A stretch of DNA of 64,000 nt from the NCBI GenBank assembly GCA_038237925.1, contig JBBRYF010000004.1, positions 1-64,000 on the forward strand, in the 5' to 3' direction. Position numbers and translations under genes: made by a program. This DNA comes from AC-32 sp038237925 (GTDB lineage: Bacteria; Actinomycetota; Thermoleophilia; Gaiellales; Gaiellaceae). The notes below the pieces were generated by a model that did not search any database, was not told the origin of the DNA, and saw only the letters and a list, made by a program, of their open reading frames with translations. Position 1 is the stretch's first letter. Each line of letters opens with the position of its first letter. Positions 17,617-25,348 of this stretch are shown here, one piece after another.

Positions 17617-18117
17617 GTGCTTACACTTCCGGGGCTCGTGGCCAGACGAGTGCGAACCGGTATGGCGGTCGTTGCGATCGCCCTGATCTTGGCAAGTGTT
17701 GCCGATGCGGCGACGACTGCGTCGCTCAGCCGAGCCGAGTCGTCGTTGCTGACCGCCATGAACCAGGTGCGCCAGGCATACGGTCTGCGCGGTCTGCGCG
17801 CGGACGGCCGGCTGGAGCGCGCCGCCCGCGGTCACAGCTCGAGGATGCTCCGCACCGGCACGTTCGCTCACGGCGCGTTCTCGACGCGGATCCGGCGGGT
17901 CGGCGTGCGCGCGCCGCGAGTCGGGGAGAACCTGGCCTGGAGCCAGGGGATCCTCGCCCGCGCAAACACCATGGTGCAGATGTGGCTCGCTAGCCCCGAG
18001 CATCGCGCGAACCTGTTGCACCCGGGCTACTGGATCGTCGGCATCGGCGCGGTGCGCGGCACCTACGAGGGTCACGCGGGCACGCTGATGGTCACGACCG
18101 ACTTCGCCGGCCGCTAG
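17617..18117 (+). CDS. Secreted CAP/SCP-domain protein (second copy)
   Basis: It encodes up to 166 residues with an export signal (hydrophobic core MAVVAIALILASVADA) followed by a CAP domain. Hallmarks are HSSRMLRTGTFAHGAFS, VGENLAWSQG and WLASPEHRANLLHPGYW. It is shorter than and diverged from the CAP protein at 8805. Start choice is unclear: GTG 17617, GTG 17638 and ATG 17662 are all in frame and none has a good ribosome-binding site. GTG 17638 would give the most typical signal peptide (VARRVRTG before the core). Extracellular; role unknown. Confidence 0.87.
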   Translation: MLTLPGLVARRVRTGMAVVAIALILASVADAATTASLSRAESSLLTAMNQVRQAYGLRGLRADGRLERAARGHSSRMLRTGTFAHGAFSTRIRRVGVRAPRVGENLAWSQGILARANTMVQMWLASPEHRANLLHPGYWIVGIGAVRGTYEGHAGTLMVTTDFAGR

Positions 18118-18125
18118 GCCTCCTA

Positions 18126-18569
18126 CTAAGCCGGGGGCGGGTCGAGCAGGTCGCGGAGCTCGGCGAGCTTCTCGTGCCGCAGCTCTTCCCGCTCGCCGCG
18201 GTCGACGCGCGCGATCAGGCCTCGCACGAGCGGCGCCAGCTCGACCGGGTTGAACGGCTTCGTGACGTAGTCGATCCCGCCGAGGTCGAGTCCGCGCGCA
18301 CGGTCTCGAGCCTCGGCGCGGGCGGTCAGGAAGATGATCGGGATCGTGCCGGTGCGCTCGCCGTCGATCAGCTCCTCCGCGACCTGCCAGCCGTCGAGGC
18401 CCGGCATCATCACGTCGAGCAGGATCACGTCGGGCTCGTCGTTGCGAGCCTTCTCGAGCCCGGTAGGCCCGTCACTCGCCTCGATCACCTCCATGCCCTC
18501 CGCTTCGAGGTTGACGCGACACAGGAGGCGAATCGGTGGCTCGTCGTCGATTACCAGCACCCTCGTCAT
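18126..18569 (-). CDS. Single-domain response regulator
   Basis: The 147-residue receiver domain has all switch residues: acidic pair Asp8/Asp9 (VIDDE), phosphoacceptor Asp52 (LLDVMMPG), Thr82 (FLTARAE) and Lys104 (VTKPF). No DNA-binding output domain follows, only a charged 20-residue helix (REELRHEKLAELRDLL). It works presumably by protein-protein contact or as a phosphate shuttle. It lies 33 nt downstream of the multi-GAF kinase gene on the same strand, so the pair should be co-transcribed, although that kinase lacks its phosphoacceptor His. Confidence 0.92.
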   Translation of the reverse strand: MTRVLVIDDEPPIRLLCRVNLEAEGMEVIEASDGPTGLEKARNDEPDVILLDVMMPGLDGWQVAEELIDGERTGTIPIIFLTARAEARDRARGLDLGGIDYVTKPFNPVELAPLVRGLIARVDRGEREELRHEKLAELRDLLDPPPA

Positions 18570-18602
18570 CGAGAACCATCCCTTACCCGTTCCCGGGGGC
18601 GT

Positions 18603-21600
18603 TCACTCGCGCTCGCTCAGCGCCGGCTGGGCCGACAGCGGCAGGGAGAACGAGAAGGTCGAGCCCTCACCCTCGCGGGAGTCGACCCAGATGCGGCCGC
18701 GCATCGCGGCGAGCAGCTCCTTGGCGATGAAGAGGCCGAGCCCGGTTCCCCCGCTCGCGAGGTCGCGGCCCGCGCTCTCGGCACGGTAGAACTTGGCGAA
18801 GATGCGGGCCTGCTCGGCCTGCGGGATGCCGATCCCCTCGTCGTCCACGCTCACCTCGACGGCGTCGTCGCGACGGCGCGCCGAGACTCGCACGGTGCCG
18901 CCGCCGGGCGAGTACTTGACGGCGTTCTCGACGAGGTCCATCACGATCTGCCGCAGTTTCTCGCGGTCGGCGTAGACGGCCAGCGGCTCGGGCGGCAGCT
19001 CGAGCACGAACTCGTGGCCGTCCAGCACGAGGGACTGCTTGGCGGCCGAGACGACCTCCGTGACGACCGCGCCGACGTCGGTGGGGGAGAGCTGCACCTG
19101 GAGGTCGCCTGAGTCGAGCCGCGCCACCGCGAGCAGCCGGTCGACGATCGCCGTCAGCCGTCCCGCCTCCGAGGCGATGTACCCGAGGAACGTCGCCCGC
19201 TCCTCGTCGCCGAAGAGGACGTCGTCGCGCATGAGCGTCTCGGCGAAGCCGTAGATCGAGGTCAGCGGCGAGCGCAGCTCGCGCGAGACGTTGGAGACGA
19301 ACTCCGACTTCATCTGCTCGACCACGCGTTCGGCCGAGATGTCGCGGAAGGCGAAGATGCGACCCGCGATCGCGCCTGCCGGGTCACGCATCACCGCCTC
19401 GGTCAGCGAGAGCCATATTTCTTCGCCCCCTCGGCGAAGCGAGACGAGCCGCTCGCCCGCCGGCGCGTCGCCCTGCGACTCGAGCTCACGCTGCAGCACC
19501 TCGTTCGGCGGCCGGCCGAGCGCCTCGTCAGTTGGCACGCCGGTAATCCGCTCGGCGGCGGAGTTCCACAGCACCACCTTTCCGTCGCGGTCGACCGCGA
19601 CGATGCCGTCGGCGATGTTGGAGAGGATCGCGACGCTCCGCTCCTTCTCGAGCGCGACGCTCTGGTAGAGCTCGGCACTCGAGAGCGCGGCGGACGCGTG
19701 CCCGGCGAAGGCGCTCAGCGCTTCGATCTCCTCCTCGCGCCACGCTCTCGACGCACGGCAGTAGACCGACAGCACGCCGTGCACCGCGCCCTCCGGCCCG
19801 ACGAGCGGCACGGCGACGCACGAGGCATAGCCCGCCGCGAGCATCGGATCGGCCTGCTGGAGGCGCTGGTCGGCGCGCGCATCGGGAACCGCGACCGGCG
19901 AGCGCGACTGGACTGCGTCGCCCGCGACCCGCGCGGTCGACGCGACGCATGAGTCGAGCAAGTCGGCGGTCTCGTCCCCCACCCCGGCCGCGGCCACCAG
20001 CTCGTCTCCTTCGAGCAGACGGAGCACAGCGGCGTCGGCGCTGAGCAGCGCGGGCGCCTGGCGCACGACCGCGTCGAGCACCGCCGACGGATCGAGCTCG
20101 GTCGCGAGGAGCGTGCCGGTGCGGGCGAGCTGCTGCGCGAGCCCCCGCGCCCGGCGCTCGGCCTCGAACAGCTCGCTGCGCTCGAGCGCGCCGCGCGCGG
20201 CGCCCGCGAGGTTCCGCGCGAGCTCCAGGTCGTCGTCGGTGAACCGGCGCTCCTCGGCGAAGAAGACGAGGACGAGCGCACCCTCGTGGGTGCGCGAAGC
20301 CTCGACCGGCACGGCAAGCAGCGCCTGGTAGCCCGAGTCCCGCGTGACGTTGCGCCACTCGTCGTCGAAGCGGTCGTCGTCCGCCAGTCTCGGCGCCGCC
20401 AGCACGCGGCCGCCGCGCGCGCAGGTGCGCAGCGGGCCCGATGGGTCGCGCAGACCGTTCTCGAGGTACTTGACCAGCAGCCCGGGAAGGTCGTGCAATC
20501 CGGCAAGCCGGAGATCGTCGTCGCCCGGCATGAGCACCGCGGCGCTGCCGCCACCGAGCGCGTCGGCCGCGGCCTGCGCCAGCGCGTCGAAGGTCTCCTT
20601 GCGGGAGATCGGCTCGCCAAGAACGGCTGCGATCCGGTAGAAGCCGCGCTGGATGCGCGCCTGCCGCGAGCGCTCGGCGAAGCTCTCTGCGTTCCGCAGC
20701 GAGAGCGCCGCCAGGTTGGCGAAGGCCTCGAGCAGCCCCGCGTCCGACTGCGTGAAGCGGCGCTCGGAGTCGCGGGTGCCGACTCCGAGGATCCCCAACA
20801 CCTCGCCCGACCAGCGCATGGGCGCGACGATCGCGCTGCGGAAGCCCTCGTACACCGGGTGCGGCACGGACTCCGCGACGCTGCCGTAGTCGTCCGAGAG
20901 GACGGGCCGCCCGCGCGCGATCGCGCGCCCCGCGAGGCCGCGGTCGGCGGGGAACTCGAAGCCGACGATCCCCTCCAGCAGACCGTGCACCGCGGCGCAG
21001 CGAAGGACGCCGCGCTCGGAGTCCAGCAGGAAGCAGTCCACCGCTTCGGCCTCGAGCAGCGCGGCGACCTCGTCGACGAGCCGCTGCAGCACGGCTTCGA
21101 GCTCGAGCTCGCTCGTCACCGTCTGCGCCGCCTTCAGGAGCGCCCCCTGCTCGCCGAGCCGCCGCTCGTTCTCGTCGAGCAGGCGCGCCGTGTGCAGGGC
21201 GAGGCCGACCTCACGCGCGACGGCCTCGGCCAGGAGCACGTCGGCGCTCGACCACAGGCCGGGCTCGGATCGGTGCAGCGTGAGCACACCGATCATTCGG
21301 TCGAAGACGATCACCGGCGTGGCGAGCGCCGAACGCGACCCGAGCCCGGTCAGCGCCTCGACGCTCCCGAGCGACGGGTCGCCGAGCTCCGGCGCCTCGA
21401 GCACGTCCGTCACCGCCACCGTGCGGCGCTCGCGCGCCGCGAGGTTCGACACCGGCAACGCTGCCGCGACGTTGCCGATCGGCGCGAGCCCTTCCGACCA
21501 CCACTCGGCGCGGATGGGCATTGCCTCGCCGACCTCGCCGAGCCTGATGAAGCAGCGCGAGGCGCCGATCGCGCGCCCGGTCTCGGTGACGGCCACGCGC

Positions 21601-22547
21601 GTGACGGCGTCCAGATCGTGCACGGAGCGGACGCGCCTGGAAATCTTCGCGACCAGGCGTTCGCGCGCGAGGGCTTGGTCGAGAGCCGAGGCCGAGCGCG
21701 TCCGGTCGAGCGCGATCGCGGCCTCGGCGGCAAGCGCGCCGACCAGCCGCAGGTCCTCCGCGGAAAACGCACGGCGCTCGCTCGTCGCCGCCGCGATGAG
21801 GACGCCGATCACCCGCTCCTCCACGATCAGCGGGACGAAGGCTGCGCTCTTCGCCCCCGCGGCCTGCGCGAGCCGCCGGCTGATCAGCGGCGAGGACTCG
21901 ACGTCGTAGACCGCGATCGGCGCCGCCTCGAAGAACGCGCTCGCGATACCGGAAGGCTCGTTGTGCAGGTTGACACGCACGTCGTTCCACCACGCGATGT
22001 CCTCGCCCCCGGAGCGCGCAACCAGGCCGGTCGCCTCGTCCTCGTCCTGCGTCACGTGCGCGAGCGCGTTGAACTCCGTCCCGACGAGCGACTCGACCTC
22101 GTCCAGCAGCGTGCGCGCCGCGGTCTCCGGGTCCTGCGTCCTGGCGAGCGAGTTGACGAGCCGGGCGACGGAGTCGAGCTCTCGGTCGCGGACGCTGACG
22201 AGCTCCTCCGCCTCGCGCGCCCGCGGCCCGGTGGTGATCACGCCCGAGGGCTCGCTCAGACGGGGAAGGAAGAACAGTGCGGGCACCAGGGCGACGACGG
22301 TCGCGGCGAACGAGGGCCAGACGTGGCCGCCGATCGGGTAGCGGTCGTGGAGGACGACCGCGCCGAAGATCGCCGCCGGAATGCCGACCCCGGGGAAGAG
22401 CATCGCGAGCGCCACGTCGGTGCTGGTGACCCGGCGCCGCTCGCGCCACAGGGTCGGCGCAAACGCGGCCGCCACGGTCAGGTACGCGCCCGCCAGTACG
22501 AACAGCGGAACCGCGTTGAAGTAGACAGCCTGGTCTTCGGGGGTCAC
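18603..22547 (-). CDS. Giant multi-GAF/PAS sensor histidine kinase lacking the phosphoacceptor His
   Basis: The 1314-residue protein starts at GTG 22547 with GGAGG 5 nt upstream. Three transmembrane helices (about residues 12-96) precede about five GAF domains between residues 120 and 960, joined by helical linkers, and a PAS domain at about 965-1070. The kinase core follows. Its ATPase half is intact: N box DLVENAVKYSPGGG, G1 VDDEGIGIP and G2 GGTGLGLFIAKELL. In the dimerisation helix the motif reads FVSNVSRELRSPL, so Arg1089 (codon CGC at 19281-19283) replaces the His of the usual SHELRTPL. It may be a pseudokinase, a phosphatase-biased form, or carry a sequencing error. Its neighbour is the receiver at 18126. 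Confidence 0.93.
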   Translation of the reverse strand: MTPEDQAVYFNAVPLFVLAGAYLTVAAAFAPTLWRERRRVTSTDVALAMLFPGVGIPAAIFGAVVLHDRYPIGGHVWPSFAATVVALVPALFFLPRLSEPSGVITTGPRAREAEELVSVRDRELDSVARLVNSLARTQDPETAARTLLDEVESLVGTEFNALAHVTQDEDEATGLVARSGGEDIAWWNDVRVNLHNEPSGIASAFFEAAPIAVYDVESSPLISRRLAQAAGAKSAAFVPLIVEERVIGVLIAAATSERRAFSAEDLRLVGALAAEAAIALDRTRSASALDQALARERLVAKISRRVRSVHDLDAVTRVAVTETGRAIGASRCFIRLGEVGEAMPIRAEWWSEGLAPIGNVAAALPVSNLAARERRTVAVTDVLEAPELGDPSLGSVEALTGLGSRSALATPVIVFDRMIGVLTLHRSEPGLWSSADVLLAEAVAREVGLALHTARLLDENERRLGEQGALLKAAQTVTSELELEAVLQRLVDEVAALLEAEAVDCFLLDSERGVLRCAAVHGLLEGIVGFEFPADRGLAGRAIARGRPVLSDDYGSVAESVPHPVYEGFRSAIVAPMRWSGEVLGILGVGTRDSERRFTQSDAGLLEAFANLAALSLRNAESFAERSRQARIQRGFYRIAAVLGEPISRKETFDALAQAAADALGGGSAAVLMPGDDDLRLAGLHDLPGLLVKYLENGLRDPSGPLRTCARGGRVLAAPRLADDDRFDDEWRNVTRDSGYQALLAVPVEASRTHEGALVLVFFAEERRFTDDDLELARNLAGAARGALERSELFEAERRARGLAQQLARTGTLLATELDPSAVLDAVVRQAPALLSADAAVLRLLEGDELVAAAGVGDETADLLDSCVASTARVAGDAVQSRSPVAVPDARADQRLQQADPMLAAGYASCVAVPLVGPEGAVHGVLSVYCRASRAWREEEIEALSAFAGHASAALSSAELYQSVALEKERSVAILSNIADGIVAVDRDGKVVLWNSAAERITGVPTDEALGRPPNEVLQRELESQGDAPAGERLVSLRRGGEEIWLSLTEAVMRDPAGAIAGRIFAFRDISAERVVEQMKSEFVSNVSRELRSPLTSIYGFAETLMRDDVLFGDEERATFLGYIASEAGRLTAIVDRLLAVARLDSGDLQVQLSPTDVGAVVTEVVSAAKQSLVLDGHEFVLELPPEPLAVYADREKLRQIVMDLVENAVKYSPGGGTVRVSARRRDDAVEVSVDDEGIGIPQAEQARIFAKFYRAESAGRDLASGGTGLGLFIAKELLAAMRGRIWVDSREGEGSTFSFSLPLSAQPALSERE

Positions 22548-22600
22548 TGGGCCTCCGGATGATACGGAGGGCCTCAGGCGGCGTCGACTCCAGCCCTGCT

Positions 22601-22640
22601 CTTTCCAAACGAGAAAATACCGTCGTTCCGAATTGGAAAG
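22601..22640. promoter_or_regulatory. Inverted repeat in the 262-nt gap upstream of the giant sensor kinase
   Basis: CTTTCCAA (22601-22608) and TTGGAAAG (22633-22640) form an 8-bp inverted repeat 54 nt or more upstream of the kinase start, and a third TTGGAA-like half-site follows at 22658. The spacing suits a dimeric regulator or an RNA stem. No protein-coding frame is evident across 22548-22810, and no riboswitch class was recognised in 22641-22756, which is nonetheless rich in short GC inverted repeats. Confidence 0.35.
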
Positions 22641-22756
22641 ATGGGCCGGACGGCCTATTGGAATCGCCGACCGCGGCGGCTAGCGTCTGTGCCCTGGGCG
22701 ATATGCGAGCCGCGGTGCCCTGTACCTGGCCTTGTGGCCCGCGGCGAGCAATTGGG

Positions 22757-22793
22757 AGAGCCCGTCGCCACCACCCCCCGAGCGGCGGGCTCT
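22757..22793 (-). terminator. Stem-loop after the ABC exporter operon
   Basis: AGAGCCCGTCGC (22757-22768) pairs with GCGGCGGGCTCT (22782-22793) with one G-U pair and a C-rich 13-nt loop. It lies 18 nt beyond the stop of the last permease gene on the minus strand, so it probably ends that operon. No U-tract follows on the minus strand, while TTTCC follows on the plus strand. Confidence 0.6.
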
Positions 22794-22810
22794 TTCCGAT
22801 TCAGGCTCGC

Positions 22811-23584
22811 CTATCCGGCGGCTTCCGCGCTGCGCAGGCCGCGCAGGGCCCACAGCGCGAAGAGGAGCACGAGCGCGAGGCCCGTGCCGAACGCCAGCGC
22901 GACCTCGGTCGGGCTGCCCGCGAGGAAGCCGCGCGCCGCCTCGAGCACGCGTGTGAGCGGGTTCGCGGCCGCGACGCCGTGGATCCAGCCGCGCAGCAAC
23001 GAGAGCGGCACGTAGACCGGTGCGAAGAAGAGCACCAGGAAGACCGGGAACTGCATCACCGGCCCGGCCTGCATCGTCCGCAGCCGCATCGCGACTCCCG
23101 CCGCCCAGAGGACGGCAGCGATGTTCAGGATCACCGCGAGCGTGTAGAGCCCGACGAGGTCGACGCCGCTACCGGCGACGTTCATCCCGGCGGCGAGCGC
23201 GACCACGGTGAGGAAGGCCGCCGTGACGAGCCAGCGGCCGAGCGCGGCGGCGGCGTAGCCGAGCACGATCCCGCTGCGGTTCGGCGCGGCCAGCAGCAGG
23301 CGCCGGGCAAAGCCGCTCTCGAAGTCGCGCGCGATCCCGAAGCCGGTGAAGACGCCGCCGAATGCCGCCGACTGCAACAGCACGAAGACGAACTGGAAGG
23401 CGGTGTAGCCGCTCGGGAAGTCGAAGCCAGGCACGCTGCTGATCCGAGAGAGCCCGCCCGCGAAGGCGACGAAGAAGAAGAGCGGAAACATCAGCGAAGG
23501 CAGAAGCAGCGAGGGGTTCGTGAACACGTTGTGCAGCGTCCGCCAGGCAACACCCGAGGCAACCGAGAGGGTCCGGCTTCGCAT
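22811..23584 (-). CDS. ABC-2 type permease, DrrB-like (second of two)
   Basis: The 257-residue protein has six predicted transmembrane helices in the ABC-2 exporter pattern. It starts MRSRTLSVASGVAWRTLHN with the amphipathic first helix and has a cytoplasmic TNPSLLLPSLMFPL entry segment. The last third contains the family stretch RGWIHGVAAANPLTRVLEAA. The start ATG at 23584 shares one base with the stop of the upstream permease (TGATG), indicating translational coupling. It presumably forms a heterodimer with the 23584-24357 product to make the membrane channel for the ATPase at 24354. Confidence 0.88.
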   Translation of the reverse strand: MRSRTLSVASGVAWRTLHNVFTNPSLLLPSLMFPLFFFVAFAGGLSRISSVPGFDFPSGYTAFQFVFVLLQSAAFGGVFTGFGIARDFESGFARRLLLAAPNRSGIVLGYAAAALGRWLVTAAFLTVVALAAGMNVAGSGVDLVGLYTLAVILNIAAVLWAAGVAMRLRTMQAGPVMQFPVFLVLFFAPVYVPLSLLRGWIHGVAAANPLTRVLEAARGFLAGSPTEVALAFGTGLALVLLFALWALRGLRSAEAAG

Positions 23585-24357
23585 CAGCGCGCCATCCTCA
23601 CGCGGAGGGCCCAGCTCGAGAGCGCGAGCGCGACGACCGCGATCCCGCCGGCGATCCCGAAGCCGAGCGCGAGCGCCTGGCCGTCCCACCCGGTGATGAT
23701 CAGGCTGCGCACGCACTCGAGGAGGTACGAGACCGGGTTCGCCGTGGCGGCGTCGCGGAACCACGTCGCCTGGATCAAGTTCCGCGGGATGTTCATCGAC
23801 GAGATGAACAGGAAGACGAAAAAGGCCGGGAAGAGGCTCTGTACCGCTTCGCCCGAGCCGGTGCGAAGCGCCGCGAACGCGCCCAAGCCCCCGAAGGCGA
23901 GGCCGACGAGCGCGGCGAACACGAACAGCACGACGACGCCGGGCACGCCCGCGGCGGGGCGCACCCCAACCGCCAAGCCTGCCCCGAGGTAGACCGCCGC
24001 CTGGACGAGGCTCAAGACGATCACGCCACCGAGCTGGCCCGAGAGCAGCGCGATCCCTCGCATCGGCGTCAGCGAGAGGCGGTTCAGGAAGCCGGTCTGG
24101 ATGTCACGCGCCAGGTCGGTGCCCGTGTTCATCGTCGCGAACAGCGCGCCCTGGATGAACGGCACCGCGAGCGCGAAGGCGACGAACGAGTCGCCGGGGA
24201 ACCCCGGGAGCTTCGTCTCCGCCTTCAGGCCGCCGGAATTGACCGCGAGCAGGAGCATCGGGAAGAGCAGCGGCGCGACGACGTTCGCCGGCTGCCTGAC
24301 CGTGCGCACGACCGAGCGGCGACCGAGCTGGTAGACCTGATCCGCGAAGGCGGTCAG
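23584..24357 (-). CDS. ABC-2 type permease, DrrB-like (first of two), probable CTG start
   Basis: Six transmembrane helices and the conserved NPVSYLLECVRSLIITGW near the C-terminus identify an ABC-2 permease. The first ATG/GTG in frame is GTG 24309, but that would remove conserved N-terminal residues: codons before it read TAFADQVYQLGRRSVVRTVRQ and align well with the sister permease. The listed start is CTG at 24357, which overlaps the ATPase stop (CTGA) and has GGAG 5 nt upstream. It also gives 257 residues, exactly the sister length. CTG initiation is inference. Substrate unknown; drug, lipid or antibiotic export is typical. Confidence 0.83.
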   Translation of the reverse strand: MTAFADQVYQLGRRSVVRTVRQPANVVAPLLFPMLLLAVNSGGLKAETKLPGFPGDSFVAFALAVPFIQGALFATMNTGTDLARDIQTGFLNRLSLTPMRGIALLSGQLGGVIVLSLVQAAVYLGAGLAVGVRPAAGVPGVVVLFVFAALVGLAFGGLGAFAALRTGSGEAVQSLFPAFFVFLFISSMNIPRNLIQATWFRDAATANPVSYLLECVRSLIITGWDGQALALGFGIAGGIAVVALALSSWALRVRMAR

Positions 24358-25346
24358 GTCTGCTCCATCGCGAGCCCCGCCTCCGGCACGTCTTCCTCGT
24401 CGGCCGCCCCTTCGAGCGAGCGGCCGGTCTTTGCGAGGAAGACGTCGTCGAGCGAGGGCTGGTGGAGCTGGAGGTTCTCCGGCTCGAGCCCGTCCGCGTC
24501 GAGGGCGCGCACGATGTCGGCCAGGCCGACGTCTCCCGCGCCGAGCCGGACCGCGACGCCCTTGGTCGAGCTCACGGGCTCGCCGAAGCGCTCGAGGATC
24601 GTGGCCGTCCGCCGCAGGTGCTCCTCGTCGGCGGGGATCGCCTCGACCGTCGGGCGGCCCACCTCGGCCTTGAGCGCCGTCGGCGTTCCCTCGGCCACGA
24701 TTCGGCCATGGTCGATGATCCCGACCCGGTCGGCGAGGACGTCTGCCTCCTCGAGGTACTGCGTGGTGAGGAAGACGGTCACGCCGTCCTCGCGGGCGAG
24801 GCGGCTCACCTCCGCCCAGAGTGCGGTGCGGCTCTGGACGTCGAGCCCGGTCGTCGGCTCGTCGAGGAAGAGGATCTCCGGGCGGTGCACGAGCGCGAGC
24901 GCGAGGTCGAGCCGGCGCTTCATGCCGCCCGAGTACCCGCGCACCTTGCGGTCGGCGGCCTCGCCGAGGCCCACGCGCGTGAGCAGCTCGTCGGCGCGCG
25001 CCTTGCGCTCCGCCCGCGGGATCGCCTGCAGCGCGGCCTGGAGACGGAGGTGCTCGCGGCCGGTCAGGAGCGGGTCGAGCGCGGCCTCCTGGAGGGCGGC
25101 TCCGATGTGCATCCTCACCTGCGGCCCGTCGCGCACGACGTCGAAGCCCGCGACCCGCGCGCTGCCCGAGGTCGGCGGCAGCAGCGTGGTGAGCATATGC
25201 ACGGTCGTCGACTTGCCCGCCCCGTTCGGGCCGAGGAAGCCGTAGATCTCGCCCGGCGAGACCGCGAGGTCGATCGAGTCGACGGCGCGGGGGCCCTTCT
25301 TGAACTCGCGGACGAGCTGCTCCGCCTGGATCGCCGGTTCGGGCAC
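24354..25346 (-). CDS. ABC transporter ATP-binding protein, DrrA-like
   Basis: The 330-residue ATPase carries Walker A GPNGAGKST (39-47), Q-loop, signature YSGGMKRRL (138-146) and Walker B ILFLDEP (158-164) followed by TTGLD. The C-terminal 100 residues (LQLHQPSLDDVFLAKTGRS) are the DrrA-type extension found in drug-resistance exporters. Start GTG 25346 lies 2 nt after the ileS stop; its own stop overlaps the first permease. The ileS-ATPase-permease-permease order suggests one long transcript. Cytoplasmic face of the membrane. Confidence 0.93.
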   Translation of the reverse strand: MPEPAIQAEQLVREFKKGPRAVDSIDLAVSPGEIYGFLGPNGAGKSTTVHMLTTLLPPTSGSARVAGFDVVRDGPQVRMHIGAALQEAALDPLLTGREHLRLQAALQAIPRAERKARADELLTRVGLGEAADRKVRGYSGGMKRRLDLALALVHRPEILFLDEPTTGLDVQSRTALWAEVSRLAREDGVTVFLTTQYLEEADVLADRVGIIDHGRIVAEGTPTALKAEVGRPTVEAIPADEEHLRRTATILERFGEPVSSTKGVAVRLGAGDVGLADIVRALDADGLEPENLQLHQPSLDDVFLAKTGRSLEGAADEEDVPEAGLAMEQT

Positions 25347-25348
25347 GG

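Noticed and set aside
20286..22562. 758-codon plus-strand frame opposite the sensor kinase
   Set aside because: Antisense shadow; composition is Arg/Asp/Glu repetitive and no motif is present.
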